Shown: positions 1 through 7,863 of the stretch, in pieces | Numbering within the stretch: position 1 is the first letter of the stretch | Layout of the letters: every line of letters starts with the position of its first letter | DNA from: CAJQQK01 sp963696075 | Lineage (GTDB): Bacteria; Pseudomonadota; Alphaproteobacteria; Rhizobiales; Hyphomicrobiaceae | Assembly (NCBI GenBank): GCA_963696075.1 | Contig: CAVOJD010000032.1 | Location: forward strand, 1 to 32,611 | Length of the DNA stretch: 32,611 nt | Direction: 5' to 3' | The notes under the pieces: model-generated | Databases searched by the model: none | Seen by the model: the letters and a program-made list of their open reading frames with translations, nothing else | Told to the model about the DNA's origin: nothing | Translations under genes and position numbers: made by a program

Positions 1-258
1 GGAACCCGCGAGCGTTGGTCAGTGGGGGAGGCTACGAGCGCTATGGGGATTTGGCGGCAGCGAGCATGGCACTGGTGATCGAAAGGACTGTTATGATCGC
101 CCACAGCACGGTCTGTGCGCGCGTTTTGAGAGTGTCAGCAAGACCGTATCGGGGAGATCGGGCGTTCCAGGAGTGAGGATCGCGCGCAATGAGCCGAGCA
201 CCATCGTTGCGATACGGCAATCGCGCGCGCGGGATGGATTGTCGGCGCGCCAACGATG
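1..258. other. Non-coding stretch downstream of the IS91 transposase remnant
   Basis: No convincing gene is present. The open frames here run antisense or out of frame past the transposase stop at 259-261 and have no recognisable motifs. It is probably the 3' tail of the IS91-like element, whose end may lie outside the window. Confidence 0.4.
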
Positions 259-1473
259 TCATGAGCTGTCGATCCCTTCGGGTTGAGGCGCGTGCCTTGG
301 CTGACAGCCGGCAGCGAACGTCTCGATGATCCGCATCTGATGTCCGCAGCGCGGGCATGATTGAGGTGGCGTGCTTTCCGCCGTTGTGGCTTCGTCCTCG
401 TTCGGCCGGCGACGGCGTCGGGTTCCGGTGTCGCGACGCCGAGCAGATCACGCATTCTTGCGAGGTTCTCGGCCTTCATGGCCGAGCGAACAGGCCGTAG
501 TGGCGGATGCGGTGCAGGCCCTTCGGCAGCACGTGGATGAGGAAGCGGCGAATGAACTCTCGGGCGCGAGCGTCATGGTCTTGCTGGCGCGGTCGGGGCC
601 TGGCGCGGTAGTCCTTGACGCGGAAGGTCACACCGGTGGCGTCGGCCTTGACGAGGCGGCGGTTCGAGATCGCGACGCGGTGGGTGTAGCGCGACAGGTA
701 GGCGAGCACCGCCTCGGGCCCGGCGAACGGGCGCTTGGCGTAGACCACCCACTTGCGCCGGCGGCAGGTGCTCAGGAAGCGCCTGAACGCCTGGGCTCGG
801 CGAGGTGGGCATGATCGCCGAAGAAGTTGAGCTGGCCGCTCGCGTGGGCGGCGACGAGCATCGCGAGCAACAGCCGTCGGAACAGCTTCGAGAGCACGCG
901 CACGGGCAGGAAGAAGCCGGCGGCAGGCGAATCCAGCGTGCGCCATCCTTCGACAATCCGCCGCCCGGCACGATCATGTGCACGTGCGGATGGTGGGTCA
1001 TGGCGCTGCCCCAGGTGTGCAGCACGGCGGTGATGCCGATCCTCGCGCCGAGATGCTTCGGATCGGCGGCGATCGTCAGCATCGTCTCCGCAGGTCGCCT
1101 TGAACAGCAGGTCGTAGATCACGCGCTTGTTCTGGTAGGCGATGTCGGCGATCTCGGCCGGCAGCGTGAACACGACGTGGAAGTAGGCGACGGGCAGCAA
1201 CTCGGCCTCGCGTGCTGCCAGCCACTCCCGCGCCGCCGCGCCCTGGCACTTCGGGCAGTGCCGGTTGCGGCAGCTGTTGTAGGCGATCACCGTGTGGCCG
1301 CAGGCGTCGTTCTCGCAGCGCGCGACATGGCCGCCGAGCGCCGCCGTGCGGCAGTGCTCGATCGCACTCATCACCTTCATCTGGTCGAGGCTGACGCTGC
1401 CGCGGTTGGCCTCACGCCACGCGGCACCGTGGTCGCGGAAGATGTCCGCGACCTCCAGGGATGGCCGAGCCAT
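259..1473 (-). pseudogene. IS91-family Y2/HUH transposase, multiply frameshifted
   Basis: This is a remnant of a rolling-circle-type transposase. Reading from 1473, one frame gives the N-terminal zinc-binding region, with the conserved CRNRHCPKCQ block. A second frame (to about 945) gives the HUH motif HPHVHMIVPGGG. The first frame returns briefly, and a third (about 800-480) gives YLSRYTHRVAIS, the paired catalytic tyrosines, and then FIRRFLIHVLPKG and IRHYGLFA. The C-terminal CPRCGHQMRIIETF block ends in a TGA at 259-261. Frame changes fall near 1095, 945, 800, 600, 565, 480 and 402. Nearly all family motifs survive, yet no single frame encodes the protein, and I see few in-frame stops within the used segments. 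That means either recent indel decay or poor local sequence quality. Confidence 0.85.
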
Positions 1474-1485
1474 GCGAACGGCCGG

Positions 1486-2370
1486 CTAGCCGGGCGGCGT
1501 TCCGCCTGGGCTCAGTCGGTCGAGTGGGCTCGTCACCGTGCGGAGCGTACTGGTCGCGACATGCGCGTAGCGCGCGGTCGTGTCGAGCTTCGCGTGACCG
1601 AGCAGGACCTGGATCACGCGGACATCGGTGTGGTCTCGAGCAGGTGCGTCGCGAAGGTGTGACGCAACGTGTGCGGCGTGACCCACGTGCCGAGACCGGC
1701 GACCTCGGCGGCCATCTTGCACGCGCGGTGGAGTTGCCGCGTCGAGACCGGTAGCGAGCGGATCGCGGCCGGGAAACAGCCAGCCCTTGGAGCGGCATTG
1801 CAGCCACCACGCGCGCAGCAGTTCCAGCAACTGCGGCGACAGCATCGCGTGGCGATCCTTGCGGCCCTTGCCCTGCTCGACGCGCAGCAGCATGCGCTTG
1901 GAATCGATGTCGCTGACCCGCAGCATGACGACTTCGCCGCTTCTGAGGCCGGCGCCGTAGGCAATGCTCAGCGCTGCCTTGTACTTGAGCCCCGGACCGG
2001 GTGGGGCTTCAAGAAGCCGGCCGACCTCTTCGGGGGCGAGAACTCGCGGCAACTTCTTGGGGTAGTGCGTACGTGCCAACTGATTGGCGAGCTCGGGGCG
2101 GCCGAGTGTGATCGTGAAGAAAAAGCGCAGTGCGGAGGCCTGCGAGTTCATATTCGGCGGTTGCGCACCGCCCGCGATCTGGTCGGCCTGAAACTGCCGC
2201 ACGTCGTCGGCCGTGGCCGTATCCGGCGTGCGACCCAGAAACTTCGCCAGTGCCTCGATGTGTCGAATATAGTCGTGCTTGGTCTTGTCGCCGAAGTTGC
2301 GGTTCGACATGTCCTGCAACATGCGGCGGCGCAGATCGCTGATGGGCTTCTCGAACTGAGGGGAGGTCAT
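1486..2370 (-). pseudogene. Tyrosine recombinase/integrase with a compensated frameshift through the active site
   Basis: This is a phage-integrase-family protein associated with the IS91-type transposase. The ATG at 2368-2370 is preceded by AGGAG seven bases upstream, which is better than starts farther upstream. Residues about 1-90 are a SAM-like core-binding domain. The catalytic domain begins with the PRVLAPEEVGRLL stretch and the first catalytic Arg in GAGLRSGEV, and it ends with LLGHAKLDTTARYAHV, which holds the His/Tyr end. Between about 1755 and 1630 the open frame is nonsense. The expected sequence (MAAEVAGLGTWVTPHTLRHT, with the HxLRH box) is in another frame. Two opposite indels keep the frame open but remove box II His and Arg, so the product should be inactive. 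Confidence 0.8.
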
Positions 2371-2503
2371 CGGGGGCTCCTGTCTTGAGTGAGGGTGGAA
2401 ACCCTCGATCCTCAAGACGGGACGCTCGCCCCGTTACCGTATGTGGCTTAGTTGGTTAGCCTCGCTGCTCGATCCACGGCACGTCCCGCGTGGCGCACGC
2501 CCT

Positions 2504-2517
2504 CCCGCGGAAGCGGG
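2504..2517. repeat. Short inverted repeat with GGAA loop
   Basis: CCCGC-GGAA-GCGGG forms a perfect 5-bp stem with a four-base loop. It lies about 135 bp upstream of the integrase start, so it could be a terminal hairpin of the IS91-like unit. The evidence is structural only. Confidence 0.35.
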
Positions 2518-2576
2518 TTCGTTCAATGGCCCGGCGGTGACGTGCCCCAAGCGTCGGGCGACGTCAGTTGCTAAAG

Positions 2577-2598
2577 GTCGAGCCGACGCGGGCTCGAC
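2577..2598. repeat. Perfect 8-bp inverted repeat
   Basis: GTCGAGCC, a six-base spacer GACGCG, and GGCTCGAC form a strong hairpin. No T-run follows on either strand, which argues against a simple intrinsic terminator. The position beyond the integrase start suggests a candidate terminal or replication-related hairpin of the IS91-like element. This is inference. Confidence 0.45.
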
Positions 2599-2681
2599 GG
2601 CGAGCGAGTTCTCAAGTGAGCTGCTGCCGGTTTGAAAGACACGAAGCTAAGCTTGCATATGAACGCCACAAGTAGCGACGA

Positions 2682-3509
2682 TCAACTTTCCTTCAGATAA
2701 ACGAGCCAATAGACCAGAGCGACCAAAGCACCTCCGCCGACGATATTACCCAGCGTTACTGGGATAAGATTACCCAGAAAGCCGAAGACGCTAATTGTGC
2801 TACCACTCTGCAACGCAGCAATCGGTATGAGGTACATGTTGGCAACCGAGTGCTCGAAACCTAGTGCCACGAACGCCGTAATCGGAAACACGATCGCAAC
2901 TGCTTTTCCGGACACGGTATGCGCGGCAAAACACATCCACACGGCAAGACAAACCAGTGTGTTGCACAGCACGCCCCGAATGAACGCCGGAATAAAGCCA
3001 AGGGATACCTTTGCCTGCGCGATAGACTGAGCGGTTTGCGCGACGGCGCCCCCACCCTGTTCCAGGGTCCCAGACAAATGGACCAGTGCGACAGTGCCAA
3101 GTGCTCCGATCAAATTGCCAGCGTAGACAATACCCCAATTGCGCAGCAACGATTTTGAACTGATGCGCTTCTCCATCCAAGCAAGCACGATCAGGCTGTT
3201 CCCAGTGAAGAGCTCCGCGCCGCCTACAACGACGAAAAAAAGTCCCAGCGAAAACGCAAGGCCACCTATTAGTCGTGTTGGCCCATAACCAAGTTCGCTA
3301 CCCGTCACGACGACAGTAAAAAACATGCCGCCAAACGCGATGAACGCACCGGCGAGAATGCCAAGCGTCAAGGTTTGCACGAAATTGAGCTTGCATTTCT
3401 TTATGCCAACCCTCTCAACAAGCAGCGCGATCTGAGCAGGCGGCACGACCTCAAGTGGCTTCACTGATCCCTCAACGCAATTTTTGGATTCCTGAACAGC
3501 AGCATTCAT
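2682..3509 (-). CDS. Formate/nitrite transporter (FNT) family channel
   Basis: This 275-aa inner-membrane protein belongs to the FocA/NirC/HSC family of pentameric channels for small monovalent anions (formate, nitrite, hydrosulfide). Six hydrophobic helices are visible. Family landmarks are GGAELFTGNSL at about 97-107, GNLIGA at about 131, CNTLVCLAV at about 182, and the central pore histidine in GFEHSVANMY (His220). The ATG at 3507-3509 follows GGAGAAGG, which beats the longer upstream frame. The exact anion cannot be read from the sequence. No FNR-type box was found upstream, unlike several neighbours. It stands alone, about 400 bp from the slipin gene, in the lower-GC part of the window. 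Confidence 0.9.
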   Translation of the reverse strand: MNAAVQESKNCVEGSVKPLEVVPPAQIALLVERVGIKKCKLNFVQTLTLGILAGAFIAFGGMFFTVVVTGSELGYGPTRLIGGLAFSLGLFFVVVGGAELFTGNSLIVLAWMEKRISSKSLLRNWGIVYAGNLIGALGTVALVHLSGTLEQGGGAVAQTAQSIAQAKVSLGFIPAFIRGVLCNTLVCLAVWMCFAAHTVSGKAVAIVFPITAFVALGFEHSVANMYLIPIAALQSGSTISVFGFLGNLIPVTLGNIVGGGALVALVYWLVYLKES

Positions 3510-3905
3510 GCGCCTTCTCCATTTACTGGTTGAATTCTGCCGCCTGCCCAAGCGCGAAGGGTACGGTGAACGACTAGACGCAGGGCCTTGAAAACTGCTT
3601 CTCACACTGGCAACCAAAAGACGTCACAGTCCTGGTGACACAAGTAGCTCAACCCTAAGAGGCATCGCCATCCCGATTGAGAAGTTTCGACGGCAATAGA
3701 GGCAAACGATCACCGCGACGGCGCGTCAACTAATCCGTGTGTCGTTGCGACTAAATTGGCGAACCTGCATAAGCACCACTTGCCCCTAGACACAAACACC
3801 ATGCGGTTGGGCCGCATCTCCATGCGCATCTGGAATGCACGATGCTTAAAGGCAGTTGCTGCATGAGATGATGGAGGCGTGGACGGTCTCCCTCACTAAA
3901 AACAG
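3510..3905. other. Gene-free stretch upstream of the FNT channel
   Basis: It lies between the 3' end of the slipin gene and the start of the FNT gene, both minus-strand. It must hold the FNT promoter and the end of the nfeD-slipin transcript. I found no FNR-type palindrome, no RNA gene and no convincing ORF. The one notable structure is the hairpin at 3801-3817. Confidence 0.5.
3801..3817 (-). terminator. Weak candidate terminator of the nfeD-slipin operon
   Basis: ATGCGG-TTGGG-CCGCAT is a 6-bp stem with a five-base loop about 90 bp past the slipin stop. On the minus strand it is followed by a T-rich but interrupted GGTGTTTGTGTC, so termination strength is doubtful. Confidence 0.3.
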
Positions 3906-4676
3906 TCACTCCTCGCGCCGATTTCTACCGATCAGGTTCAGAAGATCTACAGGTAGGGGGAACACTATTGTCGAACTCTTTTCACCGGCAATGTTGGCCA
4001 GCGTGCCCAAGTATCTCAGCTGCATCGATTCAGGGTGTTGCGAGAGTTTTTCACCAGCTTGAACGAGTTTCTCAGCCGCCTGGGATTCCCCCTCGGCATC
4101 GATTATTTTCGCGCGTCGCAGGCGCTCAGCCTCTGCCTGTTTGGCGATCGCGCGAACCATCTGCTCATCAAGGTCGATGTGCTTCAACTCGACATTCGAG
4201 ACCTTGATTCCCCATGCATCTGTCTGCTTATCCAGTATCGACTGGACATCACTGTTGAGCTGCTCACGCTCGGCCAGCATTTGGTCGAGTTCGTGCTGCC
4301 CGACAACTGACCGGAGTGTCGTTTGCGCCAGTTCACTCGTCGCCTGATTGAAATCTTCGACTTGGATGATAGCTTTCTCAGGATCGATCACACGATAGTA
4401 GACAACGGCATTGACCTTCACCGATACGTTGTCCCGCGAGATGACATCCTGTGGTGGCACATCGAATACGCGCGTCCTGAGGTCGATCCGTTCCATTTGT
4501 TGCACAACGGGAATGATCAGGATTAGACCTGGCCCCTTGACGCCGGCAAAGCGGCCAAGCGTAAAGACTATGCCGCGCTCATACTCTCGCAGGATGCGAA
4601 TGGCAGAGGCGAGTATGAACAGAATAAATCCAATCGGGACCAGCAGCGAAAGGATGGTGGGGGAAATCATGGTCAT
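3906..4676 (-). CDS. Slipin/stomatin-like SPFH (band 7) membrane protein
   Basis: This 256-aa protein has one N-terminal membrane segment (about residues 8-28). An SPFH domain follows: EYERGIVFTLGRF, RIDLRTRVFDVPPQDVISRDN, then the VELKHIDL region. A charged, Ala/Glu-rich coiled-coil follows (AKQAEAERLRRAKIIDAEGE), and then a hydrophobic C-terminal tail (STIVFPLPVDLLNLIG). This is the bacterial slipin type, which forms oligomeric membrane microdomain scaffolds. It begins 5 bp after the nfeD stop and is surely co-transcribed with it. NfeD proteases are known partners of slipins, and in the archaeal pair PH1510/PH1511 the protease cleaves the slipin C-terminal hydrophobic region. Regulation is probably from the FNR-type box ahead of nfeD. 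Confidence 0.92.
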   Translation of the reverse strand: MTMISPTILSLLVPIGFILFILASAIRILREYERGIVFTLGRFAGVKGPGLILIIPVVQQMERIDLRTRVFDVPPQDVISRDNVSVKVNAVVYYRVIDPEKAIIQVEDFNQATSELAQTTLRSVVGQHELDQMLAEREQLNSDVQSILDKQTDAWGIKVSNVELKHIDLDEQMVRAIAKQAEAERLRRAKIIDAEGESQAAEKLVQAGEKLSQHPESMQLRYLGTLANIAGEKSSTIVFPLPVDLLNLIGRNRREE

Positions 4677-4681
4677 GTCCC

Positions 4682-6061
4682 TTATTGACTATCAACGATG
4701 AGCGTCAGTCCGTCACGACCCGTGACTTTGACTTTCGCGCCTTTGACCAGGGTCGTGTCTGCACGTGCAGCCCAATCTTCACCGTGAACGTGGACCTTGC
4801 CGGCACCTGCGTTCCAGTTGATGACCTCGCCCTCAAGACCGATTAGTTGTTCGCTCCCCGTAATCACCCGACTTTGCCGCGCGCGCACGATAAACCCGAG
4901 TAGACCAATAAGAATCAATGCACTCGTCACGGCGGTTGCGATGATCAGCGGCCAAGCGATCGATAGGTCTATGTCGGTTCCGGAGGGATCGAAAAGGAAG
5001 ATGGCGCCAGCGATGAAGGCCGCGATACCACCGAGGCCGAGTATGCCGAATCCCGGCGCAAAGGCTTCCGCCGCCATTAGCACAATGCCGAGGACAAGAA
5101 GTGCCAGACCGGCAAAACTGATCGGTAAGGCTGAAAGCGCCGTCAAGGCGACAATCAGGCTTATGCCGCCGATAACGCCCGGGCCCGTCAGGCCCGGGCT
5201 CCAAAACTCGAAGATGATCCCATACACGCCGATAAGCAGAAGAATGAAAGCGATGTTAGGGTCAGTTATCGTGGACAGGAACTTTGCTTTCCAATTCGGT
5301 TCAATAACTTTGATCTCCGCATCCCGAATGTCGAGCAAACGTTCACCCTCATGAGTGCTGACTCGTCTGGCGTGCAGCTTAGCCAGAAGATCGCGAACGT
5401 CAGTTGCGATGAAGTCAATGACGCCTTCCTTCATGGCTTCTTTAGAAGTCAGCGTTGCAGCGTCGCGAACGAACTTGTCCGCCCATTGCTCACTGCGACC
5501 GCGCAACTGCGCCAGGCTCCTGAGATAGGCGACCGCGTCGTTGATCATCTTGCCTTTGGCGGCGTCCTTCTCTGCACCGCTATTCGGCTGCTTGGGGCCG
5601 TCTGGCTTTGGTGTTTGCGGTATGCCAGGCAGTTGCATTTGAATCGGCGTGGCAGCACCGATGTGGGTGCCGGGCGCCATGGCAACGAAGTGGGCTGCAT
5701 ACGCAATATACGTACCCGCACTGGCAGCTCTTGCACCACTCGGAGAAACAAAGACTGCGGTCGGAATTGGAGACGCCAGGATAGACTGGATGATCTCGCG
5801 TGTTGCCGAAACCAATCCCCCCGGCGTATCGACCTTTAAGACGACGAGTTGTGCTTTTTCTTCGCGAGCAAAGGTCAGCGCATCATTGATATAGTAACCG
5901 GTACCAACACCGATCGCACCCTTGACCTCTGCGATAACGACCGGCCCATGTTGAGAGCGAACAGGAAAAGCCGTGCTAGAGATGATCATCCCGACCATCA
6001 GAGCAAGCGCGATAACACGGGGAAATTGACCGATCAAACTCGATTTGCTGGAATGCCTCAC
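4682..6061 (-). CDS. NfeD-family membrane serine protease (STOPP/ClpP-class)
   Basis: This protein of about 459 aa has a signal peptide or N-terminal membrane anchor (about 16-34). A ClpP/crotonase-fold protease domain follows, with VLKVDTPGGLVSATREI, the nucleophile Ser in ARAASAGTYIAY (about Ser114), and a candidate catalytic Lys in GKMINDAVAYLRSLA (about Lys171). Four to five membrane helices come next (about 265-395), and a C-terminal OB-fold NfeD domain (LIGLEGEVINWNAGAGKV to the end). A Pro/Lys-rich insert (about 147-170) precedes the Lys. I prefer the GTG at 6059-6061, because GGAGG sits five bases upstream. A TTG at 6071-6073 is possible but lacks a ribosome site. It pairs with the slipin gene in an operon. 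An exact FNR/FixK palindrome lies about 50 bp upstream. Confidence 0.9.
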   Translation of the reverse strand: MRHSSKSSLIGQFPRVIALALMVGMIISSTAFPVRSQHGPVVIAEVKGAIGVGTGYYINDALTFAREEKAQLVVLKVDTPGGLVSATREIIQSILASPIPTAVFVSPSGARAASAGTYIAYAAHFVAMAPGTHIGAATPIQMQLPGIPQTPKPDGPKQPNSGAEKDAAKGKMINDAVAYLRSLAQLRGRSEQWADKFVRDAATLTSKEAMKEGVIDFIATDVRDLLAKLHARRVSTHEGERLLDIRDAEIKVIEPNWKAKFLSTITDPNIAFILLLIGVYGIIFEFWSPGLTGPGVIGGISLIVALTALSALPISFAGLALLVLGIVLMAAEAFAPGFGILGLGGIAAFIAGAIFLFDPSGTDIDLSIAWPLIIATAVTSALILIGLLGFIVRARQSRVITGSEQLIGLEGEVINWNAGAGKVHVHGEDWAARADTTLVKGAKVKVTGRDGLTLIVDSQ

Positions 6062-6111
6062 CGTCGCCTCCAATCACCAGTTCATCAGGCATTTGGAAAG
6101 ACAGTGGCGCA

Positions 6112-6125
6112 TTGATGCGGATCAA
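6112..6125 (-). promoter_or_regulatory. FNR/FixK-type box upstream of nfeD
   Basis: TTGATGCGGATCAA is an exact match to TTGAT-N4-ATCAA. Its centre (6118.5) predicts a class II start near 6077 on the minus strand, 16 nt ahead of the GTG start, leaving room for the GGAGG site. The hexamer at the expected -10 position (6084-6089, CCTGAT) is only a fair match. FNR-family regulators activate from this spacing under oxygen limitation. Confidence 0.7.
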
Positions 6126-6307
6126 ACTGCTGCAGGAAAGTCGCTTGCGAGAGATCGATACAGACGGGCCAAGATCATAAGCGGCTCAGGCTGAGAACGT
6201 GAGAATGCGAGGTTGCTTCGTTGACAATACCCGCCAGCATCTCGCACACGGAACCGCCCCAGTTCCGCCAGACGCTGCAGCATTTGGCCTGTCAGCGACA
6301 TCGGACC

Positions 6308-6321
6308 ATGACTCAGATCAA
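6308..6321 (+). promoter_or_regulatory. FNR/FixK-type box and promoter of the first usp gene
   Basis: ATGACTCAGATCAA has one mismatch to TTGAY-N4-RTCAA. With the centre at 6314.5, a class II promoter would start near 6356. TCTACT (6344-6349) lies exactly at the -10 position and matches TATAAT at four of six bases. The implied leader is 75 nt. The same ATGACyCAGATCAA form recurs upstream of atpD. Confidence 0.6.
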
Positions 6322-6430
6322 AGCAAGGCCGCGTATCGTCGGCTCTACTGCAGATCATGGTTCTCCAGAGTAATGACTGGAATAATCAGGTCAGAATAGC
6401 CGCCACAAAGTCCAGACAAGGACCACACCC

Positions 6431-6898
6431 GTGTTTGAGCATCTTCTCGTTGCCGTTGATGGGTCGGAGCACTCGCGGCGTGCCGTCGAAGCCGCAACCG
6501 TGTTGGCTGAAAAACTTGGGTCGAGGTTGACCATCTTGCATGTCTTGGCACACGCCGCAGGCAATCGAATCCCTGACGATCTCAAGGAGTTCGCACGCGT
6601 CGAGCACCTTCAGGCCAATGAAGTACAGCTTCTAGAGACTGTTGGAAACGCGATCGTTGACCGCGCAAAGCAGGAAGCCATCTCGAACGGCGTCGGGACG
6701 GTAGATACCGTCCTTCTTCGCGGAGATGCCGCAACAAAGATAATACAATTCGCGGCTGAGAACGATGTCGACACCGTGGTCATGGGCCGTCGTGGGCTCG
6801 GCGATTTCGCTGGCTTGCTACTCGGTTCAGTCTCCCACAAGGTCGCACAGCGAGCTGAACTGAGCTGTCTGACAGTCGGCGCACAGGACTTTTCCTAA
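6431..6898 (+). CDS. Universal stress protein, UspA family (ATP-binding type)
   Basis: This is a 155-aa single-domain Usp. The N-terminal strand FEHLLVAVDGSEHSRRAV is typical. The C-terminal nucleotide motif G-2x-G-9x-G-S is complete (MGRRG...LLLGSVS), which marks the ATP-binding class of the family rather than the UspA-proper class. The start is GTG at 6431, with AAGGA eight bases upstream. It is transcribed divergently from nfeD, with an FNR-like box and a matching -10 upstream. It is followed 200 bp later by a second Usp of a different sub-type, so the two are not a recent tandem duplication. Usps help survival during growth arrest, and many are induced by low oxygen. The specific role here is unknown. 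Confidence 0.92.
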   Translation: MFEHLLVAVDGSEHSRRAVEAATVLAEKLGSRLTILHVLAHAAGNRIPDDLKEFARVEHLQANEVQLLETVGNAIVDRAKQEAISNGVGTVDTVLLRGDAATKIIQFAAENDVDTVVMGRRGLGDFAGLLLGSVSHKVAQRAELSCLTVGAQDFS

Positions 6899-7099
6899 TG
6901 CATGAAACCATGTCGAACCAAGTATGGAGGACCCGCCAGTTCACTGACTGTTTGTCTCGAGGTCTTCCATTCTAAGCGCCAGCACTGGTTGTGAGCACGG
7001 ACGATCAACAGCGGGGAAACACATTCGCCGGACACGCACGGACGTCCAAAATTGCCACAACGCCCCGTACTGTGGCCCCCCGCCTTTCAGGAGTAGACA

Positions 7100-7546
7100 A
7101 TGTACAGCAAGATCCTCGTCGCAACAGATGGCTCGGAGCTGGCAACCCAAGCCGTGAAAACCGGCATCCAGCTCGCAAGTGAGCTGAAGGCCGGCCTGAC
7201 GCTCGTTTCGGTGACAGAACCTCTTCCTCCAATTGATGCGGCGGCTCAAGCTGAGATTGGCGTGAAGGATCCATTTGGCAAATACGAGCAACTCGCAGAG
7301 CAGGGTGCTCTGCAATTGCTTGCTGCGGCTGAGCAGTTGGCAAGCGAGGCCGGCGTTGCTTGCGAAACGATCCACGTCAAGGACAGCTATCCAGCGATCA
7401 GCATCGTGCAGACGGCTGAGAAGAGTGGGGCTGATCTGATCGTCATGGCATCGCACGGTCGCCGAGGGCTCACAAAGCTGCTTCTCGGGAGTGTCACCAA
7501 CGAAGTACTCGTTAAGAGCAAGGTTCCAGTCCTGGTCTGCCGGTAG
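7100..7546 (+). CDS. Universal stress protein, UspA family
   Basis: This is a 148-aa Usp. The N-terminus YSKILVATDGSELATQAV is typical. The nucleotide loop reads MASHGRRGLTKLLLGSVTNEV: the second and third glycines of the G-2x-G-9x-G motif are kept and the first is Ala, a frequent variant. The ATG at 7100 follows AGGAG at normal spacing. No FNR-type palindrome was found in the 200 bp before it. It may be read from the promoter of the upstream usp gene or from its own unseen promoter. A long antisense frame covers it, but its sequence is not protein-like. Confidence 0.92.
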   Translation: MYSKILVATDGSELATQAVKTGIQLASELKAGLTLVSVTEPLPPIDAAAQAEIGVKDPFGKYEQLAEQGALQLLAAAEQLASEAGVACETIHVKDSYPAISIVQTAEKSGADLIVMASHGRRGLTKLLLGSVTNEVLVKSKVPVLVCR

Positions 7547-7863
7547 AGGATGGGACTCTGAAGAAAGCGCAGTATCGGTCGCAATCAATTGCTGGCCTCG
7601 CAGTATCAGGCGTTGGTCGTCACGATCTCTGAGACACCAGGACACTCTGCCGAATGGAAGTGTCTGAATGGACTGCCCCGTGTTTGTTTGAGGCTCCGAC
7701 CCTCGTGAGACTAGTGTCAGCGCGATTTGGCCCATTGCGTGCCGTAGGGAGCCGCAGCATGGCTCAAGTGAACACCGGCAATCGTCGGATCGATAAGTAG
7801 ATTCGCCGAAAGCGCTTCTTGGCACAACGCATTCCGAGTTAGCTATTGCTTGCTTGAGTTCGC
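7547..7863. other. Gene-free stretch between convergent usp and otsB-like genes
   Basis: No convincing gene is present. The one structure I see is an inverted repeat GACACT/AGTGTC at 7641-7646 and 7659-7664 (12-base loop, no T-run), which could help end the two convergent transcripts but is weak. The composition changes from lower to higher GC across and just beyond this stretch. Confidence 0.45.

Larger units (their letters stand above)
259..2370 (-). mobile_element. Degraded IS91-like element with accompanying tyrosine integrase
   Basis: This is a two-gene unit on the minus strand: an integrase-like reading frame followed 12 bp later by an IS91-type transposase. The pairing of a phage-type integrase with a Y2/HUH transposase is a common IS91-family arrangement. 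Both genes carry frameshifts, so the unit looks immobile unless the indels are sequencing errors. The limits given are those of the coding parts. The true ends are not defined, because IS91 elements have no inverted repeats and make no target duplication. Bases 1-258 are probably its tail. The hairpins at 2504-2517 and 2577-2598 may belong to the other end. Confidence 0.75.
2371..2681. other. Gene-free stretch between integrase and formate/nitrite channel
   Basis: No protein-coding gene is supported. It contains two hairpin-forming sequences, at 2504-2517 and 2577-2598, described separately. It probably includes the end of the IS91-like unit and the junction with the lower-GC region that follows. 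Confidence 0.5.
6062..6430. other. Divergent regulatory region between nfeD and the first usp
   Basis: There is no gene in this 369-bp stretch. It separates the minus-strand nfeD operon from the plus-strand usp gene and carries an FNR/FixK-type box near each side (6112-6125 and 6308-6321). I see nothing else distinctive. Confidence 0.6.

Noticed and set aside
805..1662. A 285-codon plus-strand frame across the transposase and integrase
   Set aside because: It runs antisense to recognisable IS91 and integrase motifs and shows no motif of its own.
6026..6037. TTGACCGATCAA inside nfeD as a further FNR-type box
   Set aside because: The half-sites are separated by two bases instead of four, and the site is within coding sequence.
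7641..7664. GACACT/AGTGTC inverted repeat as a bidirectional terminator
   Set aside because: The stem is only six pairs with a 12-base loop and no T-run on either side, so I do not list it as a terminator.
6941..7825. A 294-codon open frame antisense to the second usp gene
   Set aside because: It covers a clear Usp gene on the other strand, its translation has no protein-family motifs and odd composition, and no ribosome site precedes it.
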